The notes under the pieces: model-generated | Told to the model about the DNA's origin: nothing | Database searches by the model: none | What the model saw: the letters and a program-made list of their open reading frames with translations, nothing else | Position numbers and translations under genes: made by a program | Assembly: GCA_025454815.1 (NCBI GenBank) | Contig: JALONR010000024.1 | Location: forward strand, 1 to 64,000 | Reading direction: 5' to 3' | Length of the DNA: 64,000 nt | Origin: Bacteroidales bacterium | Lineage (GTDB): Bacteria > Bacteroidota > Bacteroidia > Bacteroidales > VadinHA17 | Shown here: positions 17,108 to 27,076 of the stretch, in pieces | Position numbering within the stretch: the stretch's first letter is position 1 | Layout: every line of letters starts with the position of its first letter

Positions 17108-20100
17108 TTACTTGTAGAAATAGAGGTTATCAATATAAAGTTCATCCAGATTCGAGGTAAGAACAATCTGGGCCAGGTCTGACCTGGTCAGCGTACCGGA
17201 GAATGCCGTTACGGGCAGGTCAATGGAGATCCATTTGCCTTTCTCGAGGGCAGGTATGCTGCCGGTTACAGTATGCACCACCGTCAGAATGAAGTTTGTT
17301 GCTTCGGTGCTGCCACCACCGAAGTCAACACACTTGATGGTAAGTACATCACCAGCCACCACATCATCAGGTGTCCAGATGTCAAGGTGGAAGTGGGTCA
17401 TGGCAGACACATTCAGCTTATGGTTGCTGAAGTCAATGCCGGCAAAGTTTGTGAAGGTGTACTTCTTGACCGCGTCTCCGGCTACTGTCAGGTCGGCCAC
17501 GTCAGAATCATCCCAGACAGCTGACCAGGAATCAACGGTCACATTGGCGTAGGCATTGCTGAAGAATGATACTACGTCACCGACATTCCTGGCAGGAGGT
17601 GTGGGAGCTGCTGCGGCGGGTCCGCCTCCTGTTCCTCCGGATGTTTTATAGAAGTAGAAGTTGTCTATCCATATTGTGGTTGCACCCGCTGGCTGTCCCA
17701 CCAGGATATACTGCGCCAGGTGGGCTTTGGTGGCAAGACCTGTAAAGTTACTGAGCGGGATGTCATAACTGACCCAGACTCCCTTTGCAGGTGCTGCGAA
17801 ATTGACCTGGTGCTCCACGTCATCACCACCGGCATAGGAACCGTCGGCGCCGAAATCAACAAGCTTCAACCCGAAACTGGTAATGTCAGCTGACCAGACA
17901 TCAATATGGACATGGGTCATCCCGGAGGCATCAATTGTAGTTGGGGTAGTCTCAATACCCACATAATCAAGCCCGGAGTATTTCTTGGCTGCATTACCGG
18001 CTATGTTGACCTCTTCAAGCACTGCAACAGACCAGTCTGTTCTCCAGGAACTGACTGCAACATTTGCATAGGCATTGCTGAACAGCGAGATCACATCGGT
18101 GGCAGTCCTGGCCGGAGGCGTCGGTGCTGCAGCAGCAGGTTCTGTCGGGGCAGGGCCTGTACTGTAGAAATAGATGTTGTCAAGGTATATTGTTGATGGA
18201 TTCTGTCCGGCCTGCCCGTCAAACTTCATCTGGAACACCTGGTTGAGGCTCATCCCTGATGAGGTGAATGAGGTAAGCGGGATGTCATAGCTGTTCCACT
18301 GACCAGCCACGATGGGAGTGAGCGACACAAGGCTCTCTGCCGGTGACCCGGAAGCGTTTATTGGCGTCACGCCTACTACAGTGGCATCAGCAGTCCACAT
18401 GTCAATATGCAGGAACTGCATACCGGTAAGATCCTGCTGTGAAGAGAGTGCAGTACCCTGATAGTTGAAGTTTGCATATTTAAGGGTACTGTTACCGGCA
18501 ATGTCTACAGTAGTCACCACAGTGCTCTGACCCCAGTTCGGGTTGAAATCAGTACCCGTCAGGTTGGTATAAGCCCCGCTGAATAATGATACCACGCTGG
18601 CAGCATCCCTTGCGGGTGGTGTTGGTGCCGCAACAGTGGGTTCAGTTGCTCCACCTCCGGTTTTGTAGAAGTAGATATTGTCAAGGTAAATATTGGAGGG
18701 GGTAGTTCCTGCCTGGCCGTCAAACTTCATCTGGAACACCTGGTTGAGGCTCATCCCCGATGAGGTGAATGCAGTAAGCGGGATGTCATAACTGTTCCAC
18801 TGACCAGCCACGATGGGAGTGAGTGACACAAGGCTCTCTGCCGGTGACCCGGAAGCGTTTATTGGCGTCACGCCTACAGCAGTGGCATCAGCGGTCCACA
18901 TGTCAATATGCAGGAACTGCATACCTGTAAGATCCTGCTGCGAGGCCAGCACGGTACCCTGATAGTTGAAATTTGCATATTTGAGAGTACTGTTGCCGGC
19001 AATATCTTCAGTTGACACCACCGTGCTCTGGCCCCAGTTCGGATTGAAGTCGGTACCTGTTAGGTTAGTATAGGCGCCGCTGAACAGGGAGACCACATCA
19101 GAGGCACTCCTGGCAGGTGGTTCAGGCGCTGCTACCTCAGGACCGGTTACTGTTCCGCCGCCTCCCTTGTACAGGTAAACATTGTCGAGGAAGAAACCGG
19201 TGAGACCTGTCCCGAGGTTCTCAAGGATGATCTGTGCCAGCTTGGTCTTCGACCCAAGCCCTGCAAGGCTGATATCTGCGCTTATCCAGGATTTTGAGGC
19301 CAGCGGGCCCGGTATTTCATAGATTATCGACGGATCGGTTCCGTTGAGGGAACCGTCAGGACCCATATCAACAATCTTAACCTGTAACCTGGATCCGGGG
19401 GCTACCGCATTAGGTATCCAGATATCCATATGGAGGTGAGTCATTTCCGAAGCATCAACCGGAGGCGAGGTGAACTGAATGCCTACGAAGTTGAAGTTTG
19501 TATAATAGAGCACATTGTCATTGTTTACCTCAAAGTCTGCCGAGAGGGTTGTCTGGTAAGGCTCCCAGTAGCCATTGTAGAAATCTACCGGCACATTGGT
19601 ATAGGCATTGCTGAAGATTGAAATAACATCTTCAGGTACGGCCGCAGGCTGGGGTGCGTGAGTGAAGTCTCCTGAGGAGGTTACGGTAAGGGAACCGGTT
19701 GCCTCTTTGCCCCCGGAAGTGGCGGTAATCTTTGTTGATCCTTCCGCCAGGACCTTTACCTTGCCCTGACTGTCGACTTCAGCCACATTGGCATTTGATG
19801 AGGCAAAGCTGAACCATGCAGGAGCTATCTCAACAGTCTGGTCTATCCCTGTGGGCAGGTTGACCGCCATACCCAAACCTCCAACCTGGAGGGTCAGACC
19901 ATTTACAGCTGATTCAGCGGCATTATTGCCATTGAGTATCATAGGCCTCTTATGGGCGATGGTTCCAAGCTTCTCAAATTTCACTTCATCAATCCATAGA
20001 GTGTACCCTGTTCCGTCTTCAGGCCCTTCGGAGTAGTAGAACATACCTTTTTCTGCAGTAAGTCTCCCGGGGTCCGGAATCGGAATAATATATTTCTTCC

Positions 20101-20551
20101 AGTTTGAATTTACCTTCATTCCTCTTAGCGAAACAAGGTATTTTGATTCACCAAGATCATTTCCGAAACCAACCAGGTCAACCGTTGCGGCTTTTGAGGC
20201 CTTGGCCCAGAAAGTGAGGGCATCATAGGATGAGAGGTCACGTGCAACACTTGTAAAATAAACTCCTCCGGCATAGGCGCCCAGGGGGTCGCCGGCATCG
20301 GGGATCTCTATCTTCATTGATGATGAACCTGAATATCTTACCTCGTTGTCAACATCAAAGGCAGTAACCTTTGAACCTCCGAAAGCTGCATAATTGAGCC
20401 CGGCACTGAACCCGTCAATAAAGACTTCCGGGATGGCCGGGAACTTTGCAAGCTCCAGTTCATCGAAATCCCTTGTACAGCTTACGGTCCATACAAGCAT
20501 AATTGCCGCAAAGAGAGCAATCAGCGAAAAACTATATTTATTCTTTTCCAT
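17108..20551 (-). CDS. Multi-repeat glucan-binding-type surface lipoprotein with Big2 domain
   Basis: This lipoprotein is about 1147 residues long; a hydrophobic N-terminus ends in the lipobox VSC. Order of modules: a carbohydrate-binding-like beta-sandwich (about residues 20-190, ending LWIDEVKFEKLG), a Big2-type immunoglobulin-like domain (VNLPTGIDQ to GSLTV), then five copies of a 165-170-residue module. Each copy opens with a Pro-rich linker (APTPPAR) and VVSLFSGAYTN-like motif and closes with YLDNIYFYK. Copies 2 and 3 are nearly identical. No catalytic motif was seen. Such modules occur in surface glucan-binding proteins and appended to GH16 enzymes of Bacteroidota, so a glycan-capture role is inferred. 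I chose the ATG at 20551 because it opens a clean signal peptide; the frame runs on to 20650. It is 19 bp downstream of the GH/barrel gene. Confidence 0.75.
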   Translation of the reverse strand: MEKNKYSFSLIALFAAIMLVWTVSCTRDFDELELAKFPAIPEVFIDGFSAGLNYAAFGGSKVTAFDVDNEVRYSGSSSMKIEIPDAGDPLGAYAGGVYFTSVARDLSSYDALTFWAKASKAATVDLVGFGNDLGESKYLVSLRGMKVNSNWKKYIIPIPDPGRLTAEKGMFYYSEGPEDGTGYTLWIDEVKFEKLGTIAHKRPMILNGNNAAESAVNGLTLQVGGLGMAVNLPTGIDQTVEIAPAWFSFASSNANVAEVDSQGKVKVLAEGSTKITATSGGKEATGSLTVTSSGDFTHAPQPAAVPEDVISIFSNAYTNVPVDFYNGYWEPYQTTLSADFEVNNDNVLYYTNFNFVGIQFTSPPVDASEMTHLHMDIWIPNAVAPGSRLQVKIVDMGPDGSLNGTDPSIIYEIPGPLASKSWISADISLAGLGSKTKLAQIILENLGTGLTGFFLDNVYLYKGGGGTVTGPEVAAPEPPARSASDVVSLFSGAYTNLTGTDFNPNWGQSTVVSTEDIAGNSTLKYANFNYQGTVLASQQDLTGMQFLHIDMWTADATAVGVTPINASGSPAESLVSLTPIVAGQWNSYDIPLTAFTSSGMSLNQVFQMKFDGQAGTTPSNIYLDNIYFYKTGGGATEPTVAAPTPPARDAASVVSLFSGAYTNLTGTDFNPNWGQSTVVTTVDIAGNSTLKYANFNYQGTALSSQQDLTGMQFLHIDMWTADATVVGVTPINASGSPAESLVSLTPIVAGQWNSYDIPLTSFTSSGMSLNQVFQMKFDGQAGQNPSTIYLDNIYFYSTGPAPTEPAAAAPTPPARTATDVISLFSNAYANVAVSSWRTDWSVAVLEEVNIAGNAAKKYSGLDYVGIETTPTTIDASGMTHVHIDVWSADITSFGLKLVDFGADGSYAGGDDVEHQVNFAAPAKGVWVSYDIPLSNFTGLATKAHLAQYILVGQPAGATTIWIDNFYFYKTSGGTGGGPAAAAPTPPARNVGDVVSFFSNAYANVTVDSWSAVWDDSDVADLTVAGDAVKKYTFTNFAGIDFSNHKLNVSAMTHFHLDIWTPDDVVAGDVLTIKCVDFGGGSTEATNFILTVVHTVTGSIPALEKGKWISIDLPVTAFSGTLTRSDLAQIVLTSNLDELYIDNLYFYK
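18140..19141. repeat. Two near-identical 501-bp in-frame tandem repeats
   Basis: Modules 2 and 3 of the multi-repeat lipoprotein are almost the same at the DNA level (for example GTCAAACTTCATCTGG at 18218 and 18719, a 501-bp period, 167 codons). The other three modules are much more divergent. This points to a recent in-frame duplication or gene conversion. Confidence 0.85.
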
Positions 20552-20570
20552 TGTGTTTGATTTTATCAGG

Positions 20571-23500
20571 TTACATTCCGATGTTGAAATGCAGATATGT
20601 TCTGATCTCCCATTCGCAGCCATTCGGGTAACCCGGTACTGTAGGATCACAGGTGTATTCTCCGTTCACGCCCATAGTGCGCGCAGGGCAGTAACGGGGT
20701 GAGTACTGATCAAGCGATCTCCTGGTAAAACGAAGTCCTATTCTCGTGTCAGGCAACTCGAACCATTTCGGTTTTGAGACTGCTGTAGAGAGGTCTATAT
20801 TCATCTGCAGCGGATAGGTAAGGTTGAAGTCGCGATGATAATCGTAAGGACCCCAGTCATTTACCTTAACCATAGTGGTAAGTTTGGTAGTTTTATAGAC
20901 CATTCGCAGGTCACCGCTGTAACGTCTGATCAGCCTTTCATCGCTGCCATTTGATTCGGCGACACCTGCAAGGAGGTTTGCAATAAACCCGAAATCAGGT
21001 GTGACCTTTGAAACGACCCTGGCATATGCTTCCCAGAGATCCCTGGCGGGTGGTGCGCCGGGAAATGCGAAGGTCGTTCTGCCGTTTGCGAGGATACCAA
21101 TAGCAGCATCCTGGGTGGTGGGATGATGCCTGTATACGAAACCTGTGCTGATTGCAAACGGGGCGTCTTCAGTCATATCATTGTCCCATTCGTACATCCA
21201 GGTTGCAGGGGTGGGGTCCCAGGTCAGCAGAAGCTCCCCGGCAACTGTTTCCCTGTTCAGCCTTACGGCGAAGGGGTCATCAAGTATGTTCCTTGCCCTT
21301 CCGGGTGCCGGCACATCAGCAGGCATAGGCCCGATAAGCGGTTTCTGCCACAGGAAGTTGGGAGCAATCTGCAGGTTGCCGAAGGTCAGGGCAAAACCGG
21401 TCAGGAAGTTGTACTGGTTTCCGCTGCCGCTGTCTTTCAGCCTCCAGCCGGTAAATGTTTTTGTATAGTCAGCACCACCGCCTGCAACAAGGCCCATGGC
21501 TGCTCCCTGTGCATACCACATAACCGGCCCTGCAGTGAGGGTGACTTTCATCTTGCCGCCCCAGGTGTCATTGGAATTTATCTGATCTTCATATACGGTG
21601 TAATTGCCGCTCTCACCGTCAACAAGCTGGAAGGTTTCTCCCACCCGTGGCTGACCGGCCCAGATTCCCCCTAATTCAATCCCAAAGTTCCCGAACGATC
21701 TTTTGATATGAAGGGTGGTCCGACGGGTTGGCGGTGAAGGTATGGCAAAAGAGCTGACCGCAGGTGCCTGCTCATCGAGATCCTCATGGAAGATACCCGT
21801 GACATCAAAACCGGCAATCTTGCGGCTGTACTTGACAAGCACGGCAGGGTTGGCTCCCCACCACAGTTCCGGGCCAAAAGCCACCTTGAGCCCGGTAAGC
21901 GACTTTTTACCGGCCATTTCAACACCGAACGGAGCCTCTCCATTGTAAATGTCAATATTGGGACCGTAGTTTGCCTCGGGGTACAGCCCGAAAAAGTCGC
22001 CCTCATAACCCCAGTGGTAGTGACCTGTGCGGTAAAAGCTCTTAAGGTCAAAATACTTGCTTTTCCATGTAAAATCAGACCTGTAAATCTTTACCCTGTC
22101 TATTGACGACAGCTTGAGATTCCCCTGGTCTGTATTCACCTCCCTGGTGCGTCCCCTGTTCTCAAAGAAGATTTCATCAATCGGGTTCTGCGCAACATTG
22201 CCAAGTATATTCACTGACACGTTGCCGTATACGCTTTCCGAGGGTTTTGCCTCAACATCAATATAGTATGACTGCATATGATCAAATCCAAGTTCATCAG
22301 GGTAATTCAGTTCACCCGGAACAGGATCCTTCGGAGTTGAGATTCTCTTTCCTCCGGTACTGTAGGTGCTTAACTCCGCTCTCATCCCTTTGATTCTCAC
22401 CATGCGCGATTTCTCGCTTACCATTGCAGCCTTGTCTGCGCGGGCTTTGACACCCATCTCAGTAAGGTCAATCCCGGAAAAATGCTCCCTGATCTTTTCG
22501 GCAGTGACACCTTCAGAATAGGGATTAATCTGGTGTGCCTCCTTCAGGGCATAATAGGCAGAGCGCGGGTAGAGCTCATACAGGCCGGCGGAACTGGTTG
22601 GCCCCTTGGCACATACGCCAAACCACTCCTCATTCATATTGTTATCTCCGGGGACATAATCACTCAGATATCCACCGTTTGACCAGGAGGCATTGTTATC
22701 ATGCACATCGAGGTTGGATGTCTGAAGGTATTTCCACCAGCCGTCGCTGAACTGGAAGGTGAATCCTCCGATACTGTTTTCAGCCTTGCCAAGCCCTGCT
22801 GCATTTTCATATATCTCCTGCCAGTTGCCGACCATGTAGTAAGCCTGCGATTGCTGATCCTCCTCATTGCGTACAGCATTAAAGGCATCGGCTCCGAATT
22901 CGGTGAACATAATGGGTTTGCCATACTCGGTCCTGACCCTCTGGAAGGCATCGCCGAACGAGACACCCCTGTACATGTTTACTCCGAAGATGTCAACATC
23001 CCTGCACTCTTCGGCTATGATGTCAAGGAAGAGAAGGTCTCCGTTGCACATTGCCACAGGTACGGAGTGGTCTATCTTCTGCATTGCCACTGTGGCTTCA
23101 TTGAAGAGCTTGTACATCGCCCTTGCACGAATTGTTGTTTTTCTGTCTTCCATCGGGATGTCTTCAGTCTCGGCACCCTCCCAGAAGAGACCATAGTTGT
23201 TTTCGTTTCCCAGGAGGAACATAAGCAGCCCGGGTGTGCCCCTGAACTCTTCAACCATCTCTGTGACTTCCCTGAGCAACAGCTCCTTCACCCTCGGATC
23301 TGAGTATTCGGTGTTGGCAACCCACTGGCTTCCAAGGGTAAGGCCATACCTGCCAAAGGAGTGATTGAGCATGGTGTAAATGCCATAATTCTCATAGATA
23401 TACTCAATCCATTTTTTGGGCACACCTGTATATTGCCTGATGGCATTGACACCCATATTTCTGAGCATTGCCATCTCTGCGTCAAGGGCCTCCTTGATCA

Positions 23501-23753
23501 GTTCATCTGACTGTTTCCAGAGACTGTAGGAGAAATTGGTTCCGATGGGGAAGTAATCCCAGTTCATTCCGTTGATCATGAACTCTTTGCCATCGACCAT
23601 CAGTTTTGACCCCTCTTCGTCGGTGATGACCTTGACTTCATGCGAAGCCGATGCAGGGTCACCCTGGGTCAGTGCAGCCTGTGCCGACATATCCGTTGTC
23701 AGGACTCCCGACAGATACATGGCACAAATAAAAAAACCGGTGATAAGTTTCAT
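20571..23753 (-). CDS. Clan GH-A glycosidase fused to an outer-membrane beta-barrel
   Basis: The 1060-residue protein has a signal peptide (about 1-26). Residues 40-430 form a GH2_C-like TIM barrel: LMVDGKEFMINGMNWDY, acid/base Glu184 in LLGNENNYG, and nucleophile Glu285 in IMFTEFGADA. It has no GH2 jelly-roll domains, so the CAZy family is uncertain. From about residue 520 the sequence changes to alternating amphipathic strands rich in aromatic residues and glycine, with WYAQGAAMGLVAGGG, FALTFGNLQIAPNFLWQ and a final RTYLHFNIGM. This is what a 14-18 stranded outer-membrane barrel looks like. The enzyme would be tethered at the outer membrane with its own pore. It is the first gene of the glucan operon and may replace a SusC-type importer. 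The barrel call rests on strand pattern, not on a recognised family. Confidence 0.75.
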   Translation of the reverse strand: MKLITGFFICAMYLSGVLTTDMSAQAALTQGDPASASHEVKVITDEEGSKLMVDGKEFMINGMNWDYFPIGTNFSYSLWKQSDELIKEALDAEMAMLRNMGVNAIRQYTGVPKKWIEYIYENYGIYTMLNHSFGRYGLTLGSQWVANTEYSDPRVKELLLREVTEMVEEFRGTPGLLMFLLGNENNYGLFWEGAETEDIPMEDRKTTIRARAMYKLFNEATVAMQKIDHSVPVAMCNGDLLFLDIIAEECRDVDIFGVNMYRGVSFGDAFQRVRTEYGKPIMFTEFGADAFNAVRNEEDQQSQAYYMVGNWQEIYENAAGLGKAENSIGGFTFQFSDGWWKYLQTSNLDVHDNNASWSNGGYLSDYVPGDNNMNEEWFGVCAKGPTSSAGLYELYPRSAYYALKEAHQINPYSEGVTAEKIREHFSGIDLTEMGVKARADKAAMVSEKSRMVRIKGMRAELSTYSTGGKRISTPKDPVPGELNYPDELGFDHMQSYYIDVEAKPSESVYGNVSVNILGNVAQNPIDEIFFENRGRTREVNTDQGNLKLSSIDRVKIYRSDFTWKSKYFDLKSFYRTGHYHWGYEGDFFGLYPEANYGPNIDIYNGEAPFGVEMAGKKSLTGLKVAFGPELWWGANPAVLVKYSRKIAGFDVTGIFHEDLDEQAPAVSSFAIPSPPTRRTTLHIKRSFGNFGIELGGIWAGQPRVGETFQLVDGESGNYTVYEDQINSNDTWGGKMKVTLTAGPVMWYAQGAAMGLVAGGGADYTKTFTGWRLKDSGSGNQYNFLTGFALTFGNLQIAPNFLWQKPLIGPMPADVPAPGRARNILDDPFAVRLNRETVAGELLLTWDPTPATWMYEWDNDMTEDAPFAISTGFVYRHHPTTQDAAIGILANGRTTFAFPGAPPARDLWEAYARVVSKVTPDFGFIANLLAGVAESNGSDERLIRRYSGDLRMVYKTTKLTTMVKVNDWGPYDYHRDFNLTYPLQMNIDLSTAVSKPKWFELPDTRIGLRFTRRSLDQYSPRYCPARTMGVNGEYTCDPTVPGYPNGCEWEIRTYLHFNIGM

Positions 23754-24033
23754 AAGTGCTGGTTTGAGGTTATTAAGTTGATAATTGGATTTTTATGCAA
23801 ATACGCTAAGAAAGGTATGCCTTTAAATGTGCTTATGGCCTCCGGGGAGGCACTGCTTAAATACTACATGCCAGTTTCATAAACACTTCAAAAACTCATC
23901 ATCATAAAGCTTAGATACCCATTTTATGGGATATTAACGCATTGAAACAGCTGATCCGGAAATGATCCTGAAAAGGATTGGGAAAGACTGAGGCCAAAGA
24001 GATGATCCGGGGGCCTGAAAAATTCAGTGCCTG
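23754..24033 (-). promoter_or_regulatory. Leader and control region of the glucan operon
   Basis: This 280-bp gene-free stretch lies between the regulator gene and the first structural gene of the glucan locus. It holds a perfect inverted repeat CCCAT-TTT-ATGGG (23917-23929) and a small hairpin GCCTC-CGGG-GAGGC (23838-23851) in the likely 5' leader. No exact TAnnTTTG -7 box was found on the minus strand. The inverted repeat is a plausible operator for the neighbouring HTH regulator, but this is inference. Confidence 0.4.
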
Positions 24034-26901
24034 TCAGAATCCGGTCAGATAGGCAGAGAGATTTATTCGACGCGGGAGCTGCATTTTTTTACGCAGCCTG
24101 TAGCGGCTGACCTCGGCTCCACGGTAAGATATGTTAAGTATTGCTGCGATCTCCTTGGTTGGAATATTCATCCTGATAAATGCACATATCCTCAGATCAT
24201 AGGGAGTGAGGTCAGGATGTTTCTCCTTCAGTACCCGAAAGAAGTCTTCATTGGCTTCGTCAAAGTAGCTCTCAAAGATTTTGTTCTGGAGTTTGATATC
24301 AATTTCCCTGTTTATCTTCTTTTTGAGTTCCAGTACCTTTGTCCTGATCTGATCATTGACAACAAAATCCTGGATACCGTAGAGTTCTTCATTGACCTTC
24401 TGGAGAAACTTGTTTTTCTCAATGATGATCATAGTCTGGTTTGCCAGCTCCTTGTCCCTGAACAACATTTCAGACCGGAGTTTCTCATTCGTCAGGTCAA
24501 GTATCTTTTTTTCAGCCAGCAGCGACTCCTGCTGGTGGATGTGTTGCTGCTCCTTCATCTCTGCCCGAAGCTTCTCCTCCTTCATACTTGCAGCCAGGGC
24601 AGCCCGGCGGATACTGTACCTGGCAACGGAGTACAGCAACAGCGCAATAACTAACAGATAGCCGATGTATGCCGCCACTGACCTCCTGAATGGCGGTCTG
24701 ACAATGAAGTGGAATTGTGCTGTCTCACTCTCTGTCCCGAATACATTTCTTGCCTTCACATTTAGTGCATATTCCCCCTCCCGGAGATTGGTGAAGTCCC
24801 TGTAGTGCTCGGTTGTCCAGTCAGACCACTCTTCCGAGAAGCCATCCAGGAAATAGCTGAACATCAAATCATTGTCATTCTCAAAGAAGGGCGATGCAAA
24901 ATAAAACCGCAGGGAATTTGTCTTCCATGGAAACTGAAATCCGGCCTCATGGCCGCCATTCCACAGGTAGATCACCGAATCGGGCTTTTCAGTCCTGACC
25001 CTTGTGATGAATGCAGGGAATCCGGTGTTGTATTGTTTGGGAACGGAAGGATTGTAGCTGACGAACCCTTCTTCGAGACCCATGAGGATATTCTCACTGT
25101 CATAGGGATAGACAGATTCGAACTCATTCACATACCTGTCTCTCAGTTTTCTGAGAGGCACAGTCACGCGTGTGTAGGTCATGTCCTCGTTCTGGCGGAG
25201 GTATCCCGATTCTTTTTCTGCTATGAACCATGTATATCCGTTTGGTGCGTCGGCCACTGACATGATTCTGCCGCAGCCGGCAAAAATCTCATTCAGTTCA
25301 GCCGATGGCCTGAAGATGTTGTCAGTTTCATCATACTCACGGACTCCGTCAGGTGCTGACACATATATCCTGTTGTTGAAACTGAAGAGTATGTTCCCGG
25401 CTTGGGACGGCAGATCGCCGTTGAGAGGAAACCTTAAAACCTCTGTAACCCTTTCATAGGTATCATCCATTTTCAGTCTGAAGATTCCCCTGCCGCTGTG
25501 ACCGACCCATATATAGCCCTCAACATCCTGGAAAAGATAACGGCTTGATTCCTCAAAACCCTCGATCTTCGTCCGGAAACTCCATGTGTCACCTGTCCGC
25601 TTGTACAGCACCAGGCCCTCGTAATGTCCCCCGATGAGCAGGTCAGGTCTGCCTTTTACAGGAATGAATTTCCATGCCCCTTCCTCATTGCATATCTTCA
25701 CGGCCCTTTCTCCATCAATTATGAATGTACCGTGATTATGACCGCAGAGCAGTTGCCCGAAGGCTTCTTCCAGGGTCCAGACCTGACCGGCGCTGTTCTC
25801 CACAAGCCTGAATTCATTTTCCTCAAACCTTGAATCAAAGGGAACAACATAAAGACCCTGGTTTGTTCCCAGGTAAAGATCTCCTTGAAAGACCCTGCAA
25901 CAGTAACCGGTTCCTATTTTGTCTGAACCGATATAGGAGAGGGGGGAATCTATCTCGGCAAAATCAATCCCGTTGTCAAGTCCCAGCCAGAGGTTGCCGG
26001 TCCTGTCGGCAAGAAGACTTAAAACGGTATTGTTTTGTATACCCCATTCTGTATTCAGATTGCAGACAATATTGCCATCACCATCAGATATGATGAGGCC
26101 GTTCAGTATGGTGCCAAAGGCGAAACGGTTATCTGGTAATCTGACGGCACTGTAGAGCCTGCTCTTCAGAAGCAGTTCATTGACCGGCGTTTTCCACCCT
26201 GATATCCCTTCTTCATCAAGCACGTACAGACCGTCATAGGTTGTTCCAATCAGCAATTTTCCGTTTTCCAGTTCCAGGATTGAATTTATCTCCTTATCAC
26301 GGTACAGATCCCACCACGGCAGGCTTACAACCGAATCTCCGATCAATTCCGAAACACCCTTTCCGGGCTCCTGTACAAGAATCCTGCCCCCTACCTTATG
26401 TGAGAACCGGAATCTTCCGGCCGGTTCAATGACTTTGATGGTGTCACCCGAATAAAGGAAGATATATTCATAGCACTGGAATATGATTCCGGTTGTTGTT
26501 TCATGTATCCTCCATATTTCATCAAATTCGCTGTACTTTTCCGGAAGCAGGTATTTGAGGCTGATGAATGCCGGAGGGTTGTTGCCGCTGCGGCTTACCA
26601 ACCCGAAATCATTGATCAGGCCTACGTATATATTATCCTGACTGTCTACCAGTACTGATCTGAGAGGCGCTGTTGCGGAGATTCGTGCCAGGTTCCATTC
26701 CACCCCGTCAAAGGAGAGCAGTCCGTCATTGTTTGCAAAATGGATAAATCCTCTCCGATCTTCGGCTATACCCCAGTTTTGTGTATCTGCCTTGTATTCA
26801 GACTTATGGAAATTTCTTACGAAGGGAATACCCCTGTAATTCTCCTGTGCGAAGGTTACGGTTGAACACAGAAACAGAAGAATGGGAAGTACTTTAGGCA
26901 T
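24034..26901 (-). CDS. Propeller/Y_Y_Y-domain sensor with C-terminal LuxR-like HTH
   Basis: The 955-residue protein has a signal peptide, then a two-component-regulator-type beta-propeller (repeats such as GNLWLGLDNGI, GYIWVGHSGRGI) to about residue 640. A Y_Y_Y domain follows (YFLDGFSEEWSDW; LREGEYALNVKARNVFG), then one membrane helix near residue 735, a long coiled coil (LAASMKEEKLRAEMKEQQHI) and a LuxR/GerE-like helix-turn-helix (LTPYDLRICAFIRMNIPTKE, then SRYRLRKKM) at the C-terminus. It lacks histidine kinase and receiver domains, so it should work as a one-component membrane-spanning regulator: periplasmic sugar sensing, cytoplasmic DNA binding. Its position directly upstream of the glucan operon, same strand, makes that operon the likely target. 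Confidence 0.83.
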   Translation of the reverse strand: MPKVLPILLFLCSTVTFAQENYRGIPFVRNFHKSEYKADTQNWGIAEDRRGFIHFANNDGLLSFDGVEWNLARISATAPLRSVLVDSQDNIYVGLINDFGLVSRSGNNPPAFISLKYLLPEKYSEFDEIWRIHETTTGIIFQCYEYIFLYSGDTIKVIEPAGRFRFSHKVGGRILVQEPGKGVSELIGDSVVSLPWWDLYRDKEINSILELENGKLLIGTTYDGLYVLDEEGISGWKTPVNELLLKSRLYSAVRLPDNRFAFGTILNGLIISDGDGNIVCNLNTEWGIQNNTVLSLLADRTGNLWLGLDNGIDFAEIDSPLSYIGSDKIGTGYCCRVFQGDLYLGTNQGLYVVPFDSRFEENEFRLVENSAGQVWTLEEAFGQLLCGHNHGTFIIDGERAVKICNEEGAWKFIPVKGRPDLLIGGHYEGLVLYKRTGDTWSFRTKIEGFEESSRYLFQDVEGYIWVGHSGRGIFRLKMDDTYERVTEVLRFPLNGDLPSQAGNILFSFNNRIYVSAPDGVREYDETDNIFRPSAELNEIFAGCGRIMSVADAPNGYTWFIAEKESGYLRQNEDMTYTRVTVPLRKLRDRYVNEFESVYPYDSENILMGLEEGFVSYNPSVPKQYNTGFPAFITRVRTEKPDSVIYLWNGGHEAGFQFPWKTNSLRFYFASPFFENDNDLMFSYFLDGFSEEWSDWTTEHYRDFTNLREGEYALNVKARNVFGTESETAQFHFIVRPPFRRSVAAYIGYLLVIALLLYSVARYSIRRAALAASMKEEKLRAEMKEQQHIHQQESLLAEKKILDLTNEKLRSEMLFRDKELANQTMIIIEKNKFLQKVNEELYGIQDFVVNDQIRTKVLELKKKINREIDIKLQNKIFESYFDEANEDFFRVLKEKHPDLTPYDLRICAFIRMNIPTKEIAAILNISYRGAEVSRYRLRKKMQLPRRINLSAYLTGF

Positions 26902-27076
26902 AGTACAAAAAATACCCCGTTAATATAGTCAAAATATAGCGAAAGAGATAATTCCGGTCATCCGGTTACGGGTTACTTTCCTCTTTTCTCCGGCTGACGA
27001 CTGAAGCCTGACCGGTCAAAGTGCAGTGCCACTTGCAGGATTACGGCCGGGGGAAGCCGGATTACGACTATTCCGG

